Below are positions 24,652 through 53,362 of a stretch of DNA of 64,000 nt, piece after piece. Source of the stretch: Phalacrocorax aristotelis. Lineage: Eukaryota > Chordata > Aves > Suliformes > Phalacrocoracidae. The stretch's first letter is position 1; the number at the start of each line of letters is the position of its first letter. Below the pieces are notes generated by a model that was given only the letters and a program-made list of their open reading frames with translations, was not told where the DNA came from and did not search any database. The position numbers were made by a program, and so were the translations under genes. Location of the stretch: NCBI RefSeq assembly GCF_949628215.1, contig NC_134281.1, forward strand, positions 43,482,512-43,546,511. Direction: 5' to 3'.

Positions 24652-26874
24652 ATGATCATGCATTCAACTACCCTGTTTACATATCCATATGCAATTGAAG
24701 TCCTAAGGACTAAAAAAGAAGAGCTAGTAGAAGGCATAAATGACCCAGACCATGTTCTGAACTGGCTGATAGACATTGGTATTTTTACCCTAGAAAAAAA
24801 GATGATCATGAGTTTCTACAGGACATGAACAGAAATGTACTCTTGAGTTTTAGACATACTAATTTCTCAAGGTGAACAAGCCTGCAGGCTCTTTTTTTAT
24901 CCATGTTTAAAGCAAGTGGAGCCAAAACTTTATAGCAAGATGAGAAAATACGTCAGTGAAGTAAATGAAAGCATTGGAGATGCTAGAAGACGACTGGTAG
25001 GATATCTACTCGAAAAAGACAAGGTTTGGTTTGAAAATACCAGTGAACAGCACCAGGAAAAAAAAAAAAAACAGTCCTAGAAAAGAAACTCAACTTCCAG
25101 GAGCAGCAAAACCTAGAAAAGTTCATTCTGATTTTGGCATCTTTGATGCAGTCACTAAAGGTTATATTTTGGAGTTAGAGAAAATATTGAAAGATAATGA
25201 TATTAATGCACTAAACTCTTCAAGTGAAACACTTCTGCATGTTGCAGCTGCTAACAGACATCTAAAAATAATGGAATATTTGATCAGCAAAGGTGCAAAG
25301 ATAGATGTGAAGGACAAGAAAGGAAGAACACCCCTGCACAGGGCTGCTGAGAAGGGCCATAGTGATGCCGTGAAAGCACTTCTCCAATGTGGTGCTTACA
25401 TGAACAGTTTGGATATGGAAGGCAAGACACCACTTCATTTGGCTGCACAGAATAACCACAGTCTCATATTGAAGATGCTCCTGAAAGAAGAGGCAAGAAG
25501 CTACAGGAACCAGCACAACTTTTTGCACATGGTAGCTCTTAAAGATGAGGGCAAACCAGCAAAATTGCTTTTAAAGGCTGGCACCTCCACTGATGGAAAG
25601 GACGAAAAAGGACAGACTGCTCTCACTTACGCCGTTTCTCAGGGTTGTGAAAATACTGCAAAAGTACTGTTAGAAGCCGGAGTCAGCGTTGATTCCAACA
25701 TGGCCAAAAGAGCCCTCAACAGCAACCATCCATCTACCTTCAAACTACTACTAGAATATTTTAAAGATTTGTCATCTGACATAATGGAGTCAGCTCTTTT
25801 TATAGCTGCACAGAAAAATCTGCATGGTATCGTAGCAGCTTTAATTGACAGAGGTACAGATATAAATGCCTAAACTGAAATGCAGTACACTACTCCTGGC
25901 ATGTGAAACAGGCAAAGCTGAATCAGCAGAAGTTCTACTCAAAAAGGGAGCAAACTTTGGAGTAAAGACTCCTGCTTCAGACACAGCTTTACACTTGGCA
26001 GTTCAGGCTGGGGCTGGTTCCATGGCAAATCTGCTTCTGCACAAAGGGATGGAAGTTAACCTTATGAACCAAGCTGATGAAACCCTGCTCCATGTTGCTG
26101 CACTTCATAATAAAGGAGCATTAGTTGGCCTTTTAGTTAATGCTGGGGCCAAAATTAATGCTGTCACTAAAGAATTTGTTACTCCCCTGCATATTGCAAG
26201 TCAAAGAGGCAACACTGATGTAGCCCAACAGCTGTTGCACCACAAAGCCAACATCATTAATGTTAAGGATAAGTAGTTGAAATCACCTTTACATTTTGCT
26301 GTTGAAAGGGGAGATAAAACAATGGTAGAGATGCTTCTGAATGCTAAAGCTGACCCCAATGCACAAGACAAGGAGAAGACGACTCCTCTGCACACTGCAG
26401 CTGTGAGAGGACATCTCAGTATTGTGAAAGTTCTGTTAGCTAAAAAAGGAAGATTTGGAGCTAAGGACATGGATGGACGTACTCCAATGCACAATGCAAC
26501 CATCAAAGGACACACAGATATTGTAAAAATTCTTTTTGACATCAGGGAAAAATAAAAACATTGATAGAAACATTTGGAGAAAGACTGCACTGCATATTGC
26601 AGCAGAATATGGACACAGAGACCTGATAAATCTGCTGAGCTATGGGGTGGCCATTAATGCCTTAGACAGCAGCAAGGATACTCCACTGCATTGTGTATGC
26701 AAAGCTGGTCATTTTAATGCGGCAAATTCCCTTGTAAAGTGGTCACAAGGAGAAAAAGCAAATTTACTAGCTGCTAATGGTCTCAAAAAGACCCCATTGC
26801 AAGTAGCAGAATTTAATAAAACAGAAAATCAGGCTCAAATTGTAACACTTCTGAAAATGTTAATAACAAAATGA
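24652..26874 (+). pseudogene. CARD plus about 16 ankyrin repeats, Caiap-like, disrupted
   Basis: A broken gene for a cytosolic adaptor with an N-terminal death-fold CARD and an ankyrin solenoid. The CARD (24670-24960) shows the family pattern: LRTKKEELVEGI, VLNWLIDIGIFT, then VLDIL, a GEQAC element and a helix ending PKLY. A basic linker follows, then ankyrin repeats run from about 25130 to 26870; many keep the TPLH/TALH-xAA core and the LL-x-x-GA turn. I count 16-17 repeats. Lesions: TGA at 24826 and 24844 inside the CARD; +1 shift in the A14 run 25058-25071; +1 shift at about 25868-25871 creating TAA 25871; TAG at 26274; +1 shift at about 26545-26555 creating TAA 26553. The last frame ends at TGA 26872. 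No introns or poly(A) tail are visible, so it looks like a single-exon gene that died in place rather than a fresh retrocopy. CARD plus 16 ankyrin repeats is the layout of Caiap; that identity is an inference from architecture. Confidence 0.88.
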
Positions 26875-28259
26875 AGATATAATGCAAAAACTTATAAATT
26901 TAAATGCAGAATTCTCTTTTAATGTAATTTGGATAGTGCTGTTACCTGGTATGGTTGAGAATTATGTTAGGGCAGGCAAAATTAAGTTAGCAATCAAAAT
27001 TGGCCATAGAAAAAAAAGGTCTTAAAGACACTGTTAAACTTCTAAGTATTAATTACTCTCCTGCTTCTCTCATGATTCTCATAGTTGGAGCCAGTTTAAA
27101 AAGCACCAGTCTTAACACATTGTGGATTACCTCCTCTAGTACAAATCAAGACTTTTTTTAAAAAAAGGTAGAACATAACTTTTCATATATCTGTGAATAT
27201 TAGCCTGTATGGATAGCTTAGTTAAGCATTGTTTGCTAAAATCATATTTTTAAAAAGCCACCTATTATAAGGAGCAATCTGTATCCTAAGGATATTGAGC
27301 ATAGAGGTGTTGGAGTAGATAATACTGGTTTTGTTTAGCTTAGGCAGACCCAACTGCAGAGTGCTGCCAAAGAGATTGATCTGCCCTCCCTTTCAGTCCA
27401 GTCATGCCTGCCTGCTCTAGGTTGTATGTGTGAGCTGATCCAACTTATCTCATAGCTATAACTGAACAAAGGGGAGAAGCAGGGTAGCAAACAGCTGAAC
27501 AGCACTGGCTCTCCCGAGGGTAATGTAGTACTAGCTTGGTTTATGCTGATGACAGTTTTGCTCACTGAGCTAACTGGAGATCTGAAGGCATCTCTCTGCA
27601 AAATTACTAGTGTGTGGTTGCTCTACTCTAGATGTACTAGACCTACTCCCCATGTTAATAAATCCTATGAAAAGGCTTGGTATAAACCACGCAGAGGAGC
27701 AGTGTGTGCCCAAATATTTGCTAATACAATGATGTTGTTTCCAGGACACTTTTATGTGTTACACTGACATTCAACATTGGGCTGGACCCTCTTTAGGCAT
27801 TTCTATATCATATGGCATTGACAGATCCTGAGACTATAACAGTAATTTTTCTTTCTATCTTTCATCACACCATTTGTCTAGATTTTGCATTTTTAAGTAG
27901 ACATAATGAAAACAATCATATTTGCTGTTTATTAATTCCACTTTCAAATAAATTCCAGCACAAAGATGAAATGTTCAGAATAAAAGGGTTGCAACAGAGT
28001 TTATTGGTTCAAAATATTTGTATCATCATCTCTTAAAACAGCAACACTTTGTTGAGCCGACGGAAGGTTCTCTGTGGTCGTTTTCTATATAATGATAATC
28101 AACCCTCGCGGTTCTTCACCATTCCCTTCAGTATATGATCAGATGCCTAACTACCATGAAGGGAAGAATACTTCTTGTGAAACAAAACACAGATTTAAGA
28201 ACTCATAAGAATAAACCTGTGACTTTTATAGCCATGTTGCAACACAACCCGCACAACAC
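26875..28259. other. Intergenic between CARD-ankyrin relic and MYSM1 island
   Basis: AT-rich spacer. No poly(A) tail follows the relic. An AATAAA sits at about 27947, and short open frames lack any domain. Nothing else recognised. Confidence 0.5.
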
Positions 28260-28813
28260 CCTGCTGCTGTCATCCTCTGGATGGACACGACCGCACGCTA
28301 GAAGTACACGGGGGGAGGCTAGCAAAACCGACACCTGCAGCACGGTGCACCGAAGGAGCGTCCCTCCGCGCTCAGCGCATCCGCTCCAGCGGGCCGGGAT
28401 CCCCCCGGCCGCTCGCAAACCGCCGTCAGCCCAGTGCGTCTCAGCAGCCCCGAGCGAGTACGGGGGAAGCGCCCGGTGGGTCCCCGGCCAGCCGGGGCCC
28501 TGAGGCACGGCTCCGCCCCGCAGCGAGCGGGGCGCCCCGGAGGAGCCGCCGGCACCGGGGCACGCGGCCCGGGCGGCCCCAGCCTCCCTCTGTCGCGGCC
28601 CGCTCTCCCCCCTCACGCTTCCCGCTCGCCCGCCGCGCTCTCCCACGCCTGCCTGACACTCGCCCCCTTGCCCTTCGCCCGTCCGCTGAAAACCGCCCCT
28701 CAGCGCCCGGCTCGCCCTCGGCTGCCCCCGGCGCGGCGCGCCCCGCCTACCCCAGCGCCATCTCTCCGCCTCCTCCCCGGCTTCTCCTCACGGCGCAGCT
28801 TCGCCGAGGCTCC

Positions 28814-28824
28814 TGCGCATGCGC
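28814..28824. promoter_or_regulatory. NRF1 palindrome
   Basis: TGCGCATGCGC, a perfect NRF1 site, 66 bp upstream of the MYSM1 start codon. Confidence 0.75.
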
Positions 28825-28862
28825 CGCGCGTGCCCAGTCACCGGCGCGGCGCTCCCACCCCT

Positions 28863-28872
28863 TCTCGCGAGA
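28863..28872. promoter_or_regulatory. TCTCGCGAGA palindrome
   Basis: The 10-bp self-complementary motif known from human housekeeping and bidirectional promoters, 17 bp upstream of the MYSM1 ATG and so close to or inside its 5'UTR. Confidence 0.72.
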
Positions 28873-28889
28873 TCGGTGGGGCCGGTGTC

Positions 28890-45892
<17,003 letters not shown>

Positions 45893-48800
45893 TGGTTTTA
45901 ATGCAACAAAATTACGGAATTTTGATTTTATTTTTTATTTTTTCATTTTCTTCCCCTCCTCCCCATTATGTCAACGCTTTCAGAATTATTATCCATTTTA
46001 ATAGTAACTGAACAGAATCCAGTGTCATCTTATTGTTATGGTTTAAAAATACTTCGAAAAACTCCTAATGTGTGTGACCTGACTATACGAGGAACACTTA
46101 ATACTAACATTTTGCAAAAAATGAGTTTCGCAGAATTAATTCTTTGGCCAACAGTCTGCCATTTGGGAAGAATAATGTGCTTCAGTCCTCAAGGAGAGTC
46201 TGTCCTCTCTCAAGTCTTTCAGTTTGGGAATTTTCTCTTCTTTTTTATCTACACGTACACATCCAACTTGGAATGAATTTGTTCGTTAATCCTTTAGAGA
46301 CTGTAAGTTTGAATGAATTCACAAAAGAGAAAGTTACAACTTAACTGAAATGAAAATTTTGTAGCTCACTGATTTCAGCCTTCCCTGGTATCCAGTCTGA
46401 AGTTTTATTCAGTTGTGGTTTAATAAGTCATCTGATTTTTGTTACTTCCCCCCCATTGATCCCTATGGTTAAGTAGCTTTTTGGCATGCGTTTTGCTGTC
46501 TTGCTTCTATAGTTGGGGAGGAAAAGCTGGCAAGTTTTCATGACTTCTCAGTAGTAGTTGTGCTTGTTTCCAGTGGAAATGGTAACTCCTGTCTTATTAC
46601 AGGTTGCAATCTTTCTGATCTTCCATTCTACGGGGAGATACTATATTGTTCTGCCAGACCATTGTGATTTGCCCACTTCTAATTGCCACTGTTTCCTGTG
46701 GAAACAAGAGCTCTAGATTGATGATGAACTTGGTGCAACAAGCAGAAAAGTATTTGTCTTTTTAAAGTAAAAAACCCACCAGCTTTTATATTCAGTCTTC
46801 TCTAATGTGCAGTTCAATAAGATGGCATACTGTTTTGTGTCAGTTCTTCAGTTACAATTTCATACCAGTATATATTCAGATAAATTAGTCATAAACAGAT
46901 CTTGATGGGGAAGTTTCTTGATTGCGACTTGGAAATGTTTCTTGAGCTATATCACTGTGAATCTTTATAGAAAAAAATGTGCTTTAAATTTTGCTTTTTA
47001 AATCATGAGGAAACTTGACTTGTATACAGCTATCACTATTTACACCGGTTTATCTTGGGCAAAGTTTCTCAGGTCTAAAATATATTTGAAAACACGAAGC
47101 AAGCAAGACCTTGAGTTTATATCTAGATGGGCAACAATGGACTCAATTCTTATTTTAAAAAATATATAAGTGTATATATATGTAGTTCTACATAACATAA
47201 ATGGAATTTCAGATTTTATACGTTTACATTTTTAACTTCAGCTTTTCATTTGTATAAAGAGTTTGAAAAGCTTTAAAATTCTAGAGTTGCATCCCAAGGA
47301 GGGAACTCCTTTACAGGAAGTTAAAATTTCTTTTTTATTATGCCTCATAAAATTTTAGTCCCTTTCTGTTACTAAGTGGAAGGTACAGAACCCGATCGTA
47401 TGAAAATGTGAGCCCTTGATGCTCAGTGATTCTCCCAGTGCAGATTCAAGAGCTATGGACTGAATATATTCATCAATGTTCTGTGCTCTCTTCTATGTTC
47501 AGACCTGCTGGTGCGCAGCTTTATGGTCCCACTACTATGTATAATTTACAAACTTGGTGTCTCCATCCGTATAAGGCATGTTACTCAGTTTGCATATATT
47601 CTGAAATGTCGCCTTTGGGTCTTCCTCATTAAAAACATTGCATGGTTTTCTGTATTTCTAGTTCAAACTACACTCCTGGTGAGAAAGCATTCCTTCCCTA
47701 CTTAGCTGTGGCGTGGTCTGCTGTGTAAGGTATTCTTTTGCAGTTTTGCATAGGTTACTCTCTAGAAAAATCACACAGTATAAATGTATGTACTAAAAGC
47801 TGTAACTAGTTCTGATTTGTAGGAAAAGAATTTTGAACCTCCTGTGTAACAGCACTATGAAGCAGATAATGTCCTTTGTCCGCATACAGTCTATTTCCAA
47901 CCATTTAAGGATGGATGTCAGTATTACCCCAGTAGTGGTAACAATGTGCTGGCTGTGTCTCTGTTCAATGATTACAATGCGTTAAAGACAGACAGTTGAA
48001 TTAATTGGATTTAACAGTGATGTTATGTAAGAAAAGTTTTGAGTGAAACATACTTTTGAAGCAGCATGTCTCTTGAGTAGAGGACATGGTGCAGTATTGA
48101 GCCTTTGGTAGGCACACATAGACTCCAGATTTTCTGAGAGTTCATTAGCAGAGTGGTGTGGGAGGAAATATAACTGCTAGTACCCTTGTAATCCAGTTTT
48201 ATCACAAAATATTATATGTGAATCAGAAAGGGCACATTTGTGATGCTAAGTAATAATTTTGTTGGCAGGAGCCATGGTAACAAAATAACTAACCTACTTC
48301 TCAGAATTTGTTTTTACTGTGTGGTTAATATGAGTTTGGAAGTTGCATGCTTCTAAGGAGATAAAAGTATATTTTACTAATGCTACCAGTTCTGCTACCA
48401 AACACCTATAAGGCATTCAATTTTTTTTTTATTGCAAAACCTTTTTTTCTTTCCTTCCCCCCCAGCTAGTCCTGTTGCACTAGCTTTGTTTTAGTGTACC
48501 TGTTCGGGACTGATATGCTATTTCTTTGTGTAAGACCAGCTGTTATGCCTTGCCAAGTTGTTGCTCGGGAGATGGAAAATGGTTGAGTAGCCAGTAGAAT
48601 GATACAGTTTAAACTGGAAGAGTCAACAGTTGAAAAAAGGAAGAAACAAAAGAACACCAAAACCCCCAAGATTTAACCCCTGGCAAATATCCTTTATGGG
48701 CATTTGTTTTGCTATCCCTGTTATCAGCAGTGCTTCTTTGCAGGGATGTATGGATTGTGTTCCAGGGGAGGGGAAGGCCAAGGCCCATATCTTTTTTAAG

Positions 48801-48990
48801 TAAATAACTTACCAAGAACAGTTCAGTTGAGGAAAACAAACAGACAAACAAAAAACAAACCCAAAACCAGCCAAACAAAAAAGTTAAGTGTTGCCATTAA
48901 TATTAAGTATTTTTTCCGTTTGCTTCCTGCTTTGATATTCCTGACTGATGGTATATAGGAGTCTGCTAATAAAGACTGTATGTGCAGTAC
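45893..48990 (+). other. MYSM1: Probable MYSM1 3'UTR
   Basis: AT-rich sequence without a recognisable frame. I saw no AATAAA between the stop codon and the hexamer at 48968-48973, so the main 3'UTR may be about 3.1 kb. An ATTAAA near 47627 could give a shorter form. Confidence 0.5.
48968..48973 (+). terminator. Candidate MYSM1 poly(A) signal
   Basis: AATAAA, the first canonical hexamer seen after the MYSM1 stop codon, about 3.1 kb downstream. Confidence 0.45.
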
Positions 48991-51900
48991 CTTGAAAGAT
49001 GTGTTCCACATTTGTAATAGCTGCTTGTCTCTTGAGCGTCAGAGCTGGTATTTGCTCCAAGTCAGTCACAATGACCCAGTCATTCAACGAAGTTTAGTTC
49101 CACTAGAGGGAGCTTTGTTACAGCTGATACAAAGATGGTTTTGAACTAAGCCAAAACTGTTCTTACTAGTGCATGAAACTTCTGGCGAGTGTCTAAATGT
49201 TGTGGGCAGTAGCTGTGTGCCCTGCTATAGGTTTGCTTCTTTCACTTGTTCTTATAAACCCCTTGCTTTAGTCTCCTTCAGAAGATTGCCCAGTGGCACT
49301 TTGTGGCAGGAATGCCAGGGTGGTAGATCAGTATTCTCCACGCTGTTCTCACAGAGAGAGTCCTGGCTGTAGTGTCACTGAAGTAATGTAATGTAATGGG
49401 TTTGTTTTCATGGGCAGCTCCCATAAATTCTGAAGATTACCGTTCAAACAACTCTATTCATTACCCAAATTTGATTCGTGTGTTGGTTCTATCTCTATTT
49501 CTACCAGCTGCAGGAGGTAGATTAACTCTTTCCTGCTGTGCTAGCAGAGACTTAGGTCTGTTGGGCATTACTGAGCTATGCGGACAATGAGTTGTGTGGG
49601 GAAAAGAGACCCTGTGGAGATGGAAAGCACGCGGCAAGGAGGTGTACAGCACACCTTGATAGGCAGGGTGTGGCAAAGCAGTGCACCCCGGCGCCTGCAA
49701 GGGGAAGGAAACGTGCTGTGCTGTTGCTGAGGGGGCAAGGGACGTCAGGATGTGTGCAGGGTGGCTTCAACCGGCCCCACAGAGCTGGCGCATGGGAAGT
49801 AGCTCGTTGTTAACATCCCAGTGAACATTGTAATCATATTTGATACTGAACAAAGTATTTAATGGCCTGGATAAAAGCATTGTGGTTGTTTAATTGGAAA
49901 TATCTTGCTGTTTTATGTAGACCTAGTGCCCTAGTTTTATGAGATTTAGAATTGTGCTGAGAAACTGTTTCCATGGAAGCAGAGATCACTAAAGAAATAA
50001 TACACTCCACATTTCCTACAGGATTATTCCTTTTACAGCCTGCTATTCTAAATAATTAACTCCTGTAGTGCCATTATAGGTTATCATGGATTAAAGGAAA
50101 TAATACTTTTTTTTAGTGTCACTGAGACATTACATATATTTTTTTATATAGAGAGAGAGATATTTGGAAAGACTTTTGTCTTTAAAATAAGTCTGTTCTC
50201 TCTCTATTTGCAGAGGGGGAAATCCACCAGTACAAAAAAGTTAATGGAAAAGTGCACTTCTATTTTGGCAATTTATGCAGCTTTGTCAGGGAAACTTAAG
50301 ATTATTCCTCCTTTGCCTTTCTCTTGCCACTGTTCTATGCTTTTTGCTTGGTGATGGGTGTAGTTTAAAACCATCATCGTGCTTCTGGCCACCTTTGAGG
50401 GAAGAGACAATGCAGGTTTTCATTAAGGTGATGAAAATCTTCCACCAGTAGGGAAAAGAGACCATCATATGGTACTTCTGACAAACTCTTCTGCTTCACT
50501 GCAAGTGTCTGTAAAAAGGGGAAACTGTCAAATGATAATATGAGGCTGAGAGCGAACATGAATGTTTGTAAACATCATACAAGCAAACTATTTGCCAAAA
50601 AGCCCCATTGCTGCCCATGCATAGGGGGTGTTCTAAGCACAAGGGCAGCGCAGCTCTCAGATGGACAGAAATTGCCATCGCTTCGCTGAAGCTGGTTGTG
50701 AGCTGTAAGTTTACAGCAGTTTAGGCTCTGTCCTCCAGAAAGAAAAAAACCCAAACCTACTCTGTCTGAAGTCCATAATGTCAAATAAAATAAAGACAAG
50801 ATATGAGTATGTAGGTGATAGTTAATGGATTTTGACTTTGAAGGAGGGATGTGCAATTAAAAAAAGCAAATTATTACAGGTAAATGACTTAGAAATTAAA
50901 AATGGGAAAAGTTACTAAACTGTTAGCAAAGAATCATCAGTACAACAACTGGAAATACCTAGCAGTTTTTAATAATAATTTTAACTGTAGATCTCAATTA
51001 TTTTTAAAGAAAGGTAACTACTGTTTTTTTATCTGAAGGAAGGGGAAATGGAGAGGTGTGATAATGTGCTATAAAGGAGCCAGGAATTATTTGAAGAACT
51101 TGCCTCATCTTTGCTCCCCCATGTAGTGTGTGTTTCTGTGCCTTATTTAGAAATAGCTCTAGCTGCAAAGTTCAATTCCAGATTGTGCCCTCCTCTAGTG
51201 GGAGAGGGTATTTACATCTGGAGCTCTAATTTTAAACCTGTACTGTGTTATAAATACTCACTGGCAGCCGGGGTCCCTTCCCACTGTTGACACAGACGCA
51301 AGCTGTCACTCCAAGTAGCCCAGCTTGCACCGATCTGAAGCAAGGCAGGCCCTCCAGAAAGCAGCAGCGCAGGTACAAGGAGCTGACCGCAAGGCAGTGT
51401 GCAAGTTGCGTGGATGGGAGGGTGGCGTATACCCTGTTCCGTGGTCGTTACTGGTCCCAAAATAATTATTTATAAAGTGTCTGACAGTGTTTGACAAAGC
51501 AGATGATTGGGACTTGCTTAATGCAAACCAGAAAATACCTCTCAGCTGCTGCCAAAACACACAGAAACAGTAACTCATACTTTGTAGATGTAGATTAGGA
51601 CACTTGGGAGCTGCTGGAGCATACTGTGAAAGGCATTACTCAAAGTTCAGACTGAAAAACTTCTTCAGAAATGGCTAACAACTTTGTAAGGGTAATGCAA
51701 GCATGAAAATCATCGTTCCTAGTACTGCCTTGGGATGAGTACGTGCCAAAGGAAAGGGGGGAGAGAAGCTTTCTGTGCTGGAAGATGAGACTGCCCTCCT
51801 GTGCTCTCTAAGTAGGAGAGCAGCCATCAAACTGATGAACAGTCGTTCCTCCTGAGTTGGCAGCTGCTCCAGGCAGCTTTATTTTATAAATATATGAAAG

Positions 51901-52447
51901 TAGAAAGGACAAAGTCCATAACTGATAACGAGCTAGACAGTGGAATGATACAGAGGATGTGTGATGGAAGATGCAGGAAAAACCATGATGGAAGTGGAGG
52001 AGTAGGATTTCTTCCAGCAGAAATGGGAGAAATTCCTTAAACATGCTTTTACATAGTCCATAAAAAGTCTGAAGAAGGGAAACAGTAAGCTGCTTGTGCT
52101 TTAATCCATGAGGGAAGCCCAAGGTAGGAGCTATGCTTCAGGTTGGCTTTTGTCTCTTCCCCACTGTTTCCTCATCAAGCAAGAGGGATGGCAGGCATCT
52201 GGAGGCAGGCATTGGTGCTGCTCCCTGAGAAGTAACAGATGAAACTGCAGCTTGTTGACTTCTCTAGGATTTGGGTATGAGATGCCAGTTGTTTTGGAAG
52301 GAGAACCTGTTTGGTGGGTCTCATCTGAATCTTGATAAAGGGAGCAGCACGCTAGCGTGTAGAAACGAGTAGAGTCCATGAATGGATTAAAGCTTCAGAC
52401 GTTGCCTGCTATCACTCTGGACTTTATCCACGTTTTTCACCTGTAAT
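48991..52447. other. MYSM1-TACSTD2 intergenic and TACSTD2 upstream region
   Basis: No gene recognised. A GC-richer patch at 49560-49810 has open frames on both strands but no domain. TATA-like strings at about 51069 and 51247 could serve distal promoters. The immediate 100 bp upstream of TACSTD2 has no clear TATA box. A GAGA run lies at 50150-50161. Confidence 0.45.
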
Positions 52448-53362
52448 ATGGAGCCTCTGTTTGGGTTTTTGCTGGGATTGATTCTGGCAGTCGCTTCGTC
52501 AGCTCAGAACAACTGTACCTGTGCGACCAACAAGTGGACGGTATGTGTCAAGGACGCACCTGGGAACTGCAACTGCACGCTGGTGGGTTCAAATCACAGG
52601 GTAGACTGTTCAACACTGACTTCAAAATGCTTGCTGATGAAGGCAGAAATGACCCTCCTGAAGGAGAAGCGCCGTTGGCTGTTAGATAACAATGGCATTT
52701 ACAATCCAGACTGCGAGGACAGTGGTATCTTCAAAGCCAGGCAGTGCAATCAAACCAATGCTTGCTGGTGTGTGAACACTGCTGGAGTAAGAAGAACTGA
52801 AAAGGGTGACAAAAGCCTGAGTTGTGGTGAACTGGTTAGAACGAGCTCAATCTACATTGACCTGAAGCACAAAAAAAGGTCCAGTGCCTTCGATGTTCCT
52901 GATGTAGTAAACGCCCTGAAACATCTGTTTGAGAGCCGATACAAACTGCACCCGAAGTACATCGCAGCCGTGAAGTACAGTTTCCCATTTATCCAAATCC
53001 ACCTGGACCAGAATGCAAAATCTAGGTGTGATGTAGACATAGCTGATGTAGCTTATTACTTTGAAAAAGATATAAAGGGTGACTCCGTATTTCATTCCCA
53101 TGATGCATTAACTGTCTCTGTCAATGGAGATGCTCTGGATATTGAAAAGATCAGGATTTACTATGTTGATGAAAAGCCACCAGAGTTTTGCATGAGAGAA
53201 CTGGTTGCTGGCGTCAGTACTGTGGTAACAGCGGCGATCCTGACTGCTGGCTTTGGCATTGCTGCGCTGGTTATTCTGAGGTGGCTGTGGACAAGAAAAC
53301 ATGAGAAAGTTGAGACTAAAGAAATAGGTGAAATAAAAGCACCAAGCTTACAGTTGCCCTGA
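52448..53362 (+). CDS. TACSTD2: TACSTD2 (TROP2), epithelial type I membrane glycoprotein, intronless
   Basis: Cell-surface paralogue of EPCAM involved in epithelial adhesion and signalling by regulated proteolysis. The 304-residue frame has a signal peptide (about 1-20), an N-terminal six-cysteine domain (Cys23, 25, 33, 41, 43, 54), and a thyroglobulin type-1 domain (61-126) with QCNQTNACWCVN and Cys61, 89, 100, 106, 108, 126. A cysteine-poor domain contains DVDIADVAYYFEKDIKG. It ends in one transmembrane helix (about 251-279) and a short basic/acidic tail with KEIGEI. EPCAM is multi-exon, so the uninterrupted frame plus the position between MYSM1 and OMA1 identifies TACSTD2, an ancient EPCAM retrocopy. 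Oddities: extra Cys194 and Cys248, and no serine at the position of the human tail phosphosite. The ATG is the first codon giving a signal peptide. Confidence 0.96.
   Translation: MEPLFGFLLGLILAVASSAQNNCTCATNKWTVCVKDAPGNCNCTLVGSNHRVDCSTLTSKCLLMKAEMTLLKEKRRWLLDNNGIYNPDCEDSGIFKARQCNQTNACWCVNTAGVRRTEKGDKSLSCGELVRTSSIYIDLKHKKRSSAFDVPDVVNALKHLFESRYKLHPKYIAAVKYSFPFIQIHLDQNAKSRCDVDIADVAYYFEKDIKGDSVFHSHDALTVSVNGDALDIEKIRIYYVDEKPPEFCMRELVAGVSTVVTAAILTAGFGIAALVILRWLWTRKHEKVETKEIGEIKAPSLQLP

Noticed and set aside
49461-49813. Overlapping frames in a GC-richer patch between MYSM1 and TACSTD2
   Set aside because: No domain, no conserved motif, open on both strands; no supporting splice or promoter pattern.
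52847-53302. Antisense frames within TACSTD2
   Set aside because: Shadows of the sense coding sequence, with no independent support.
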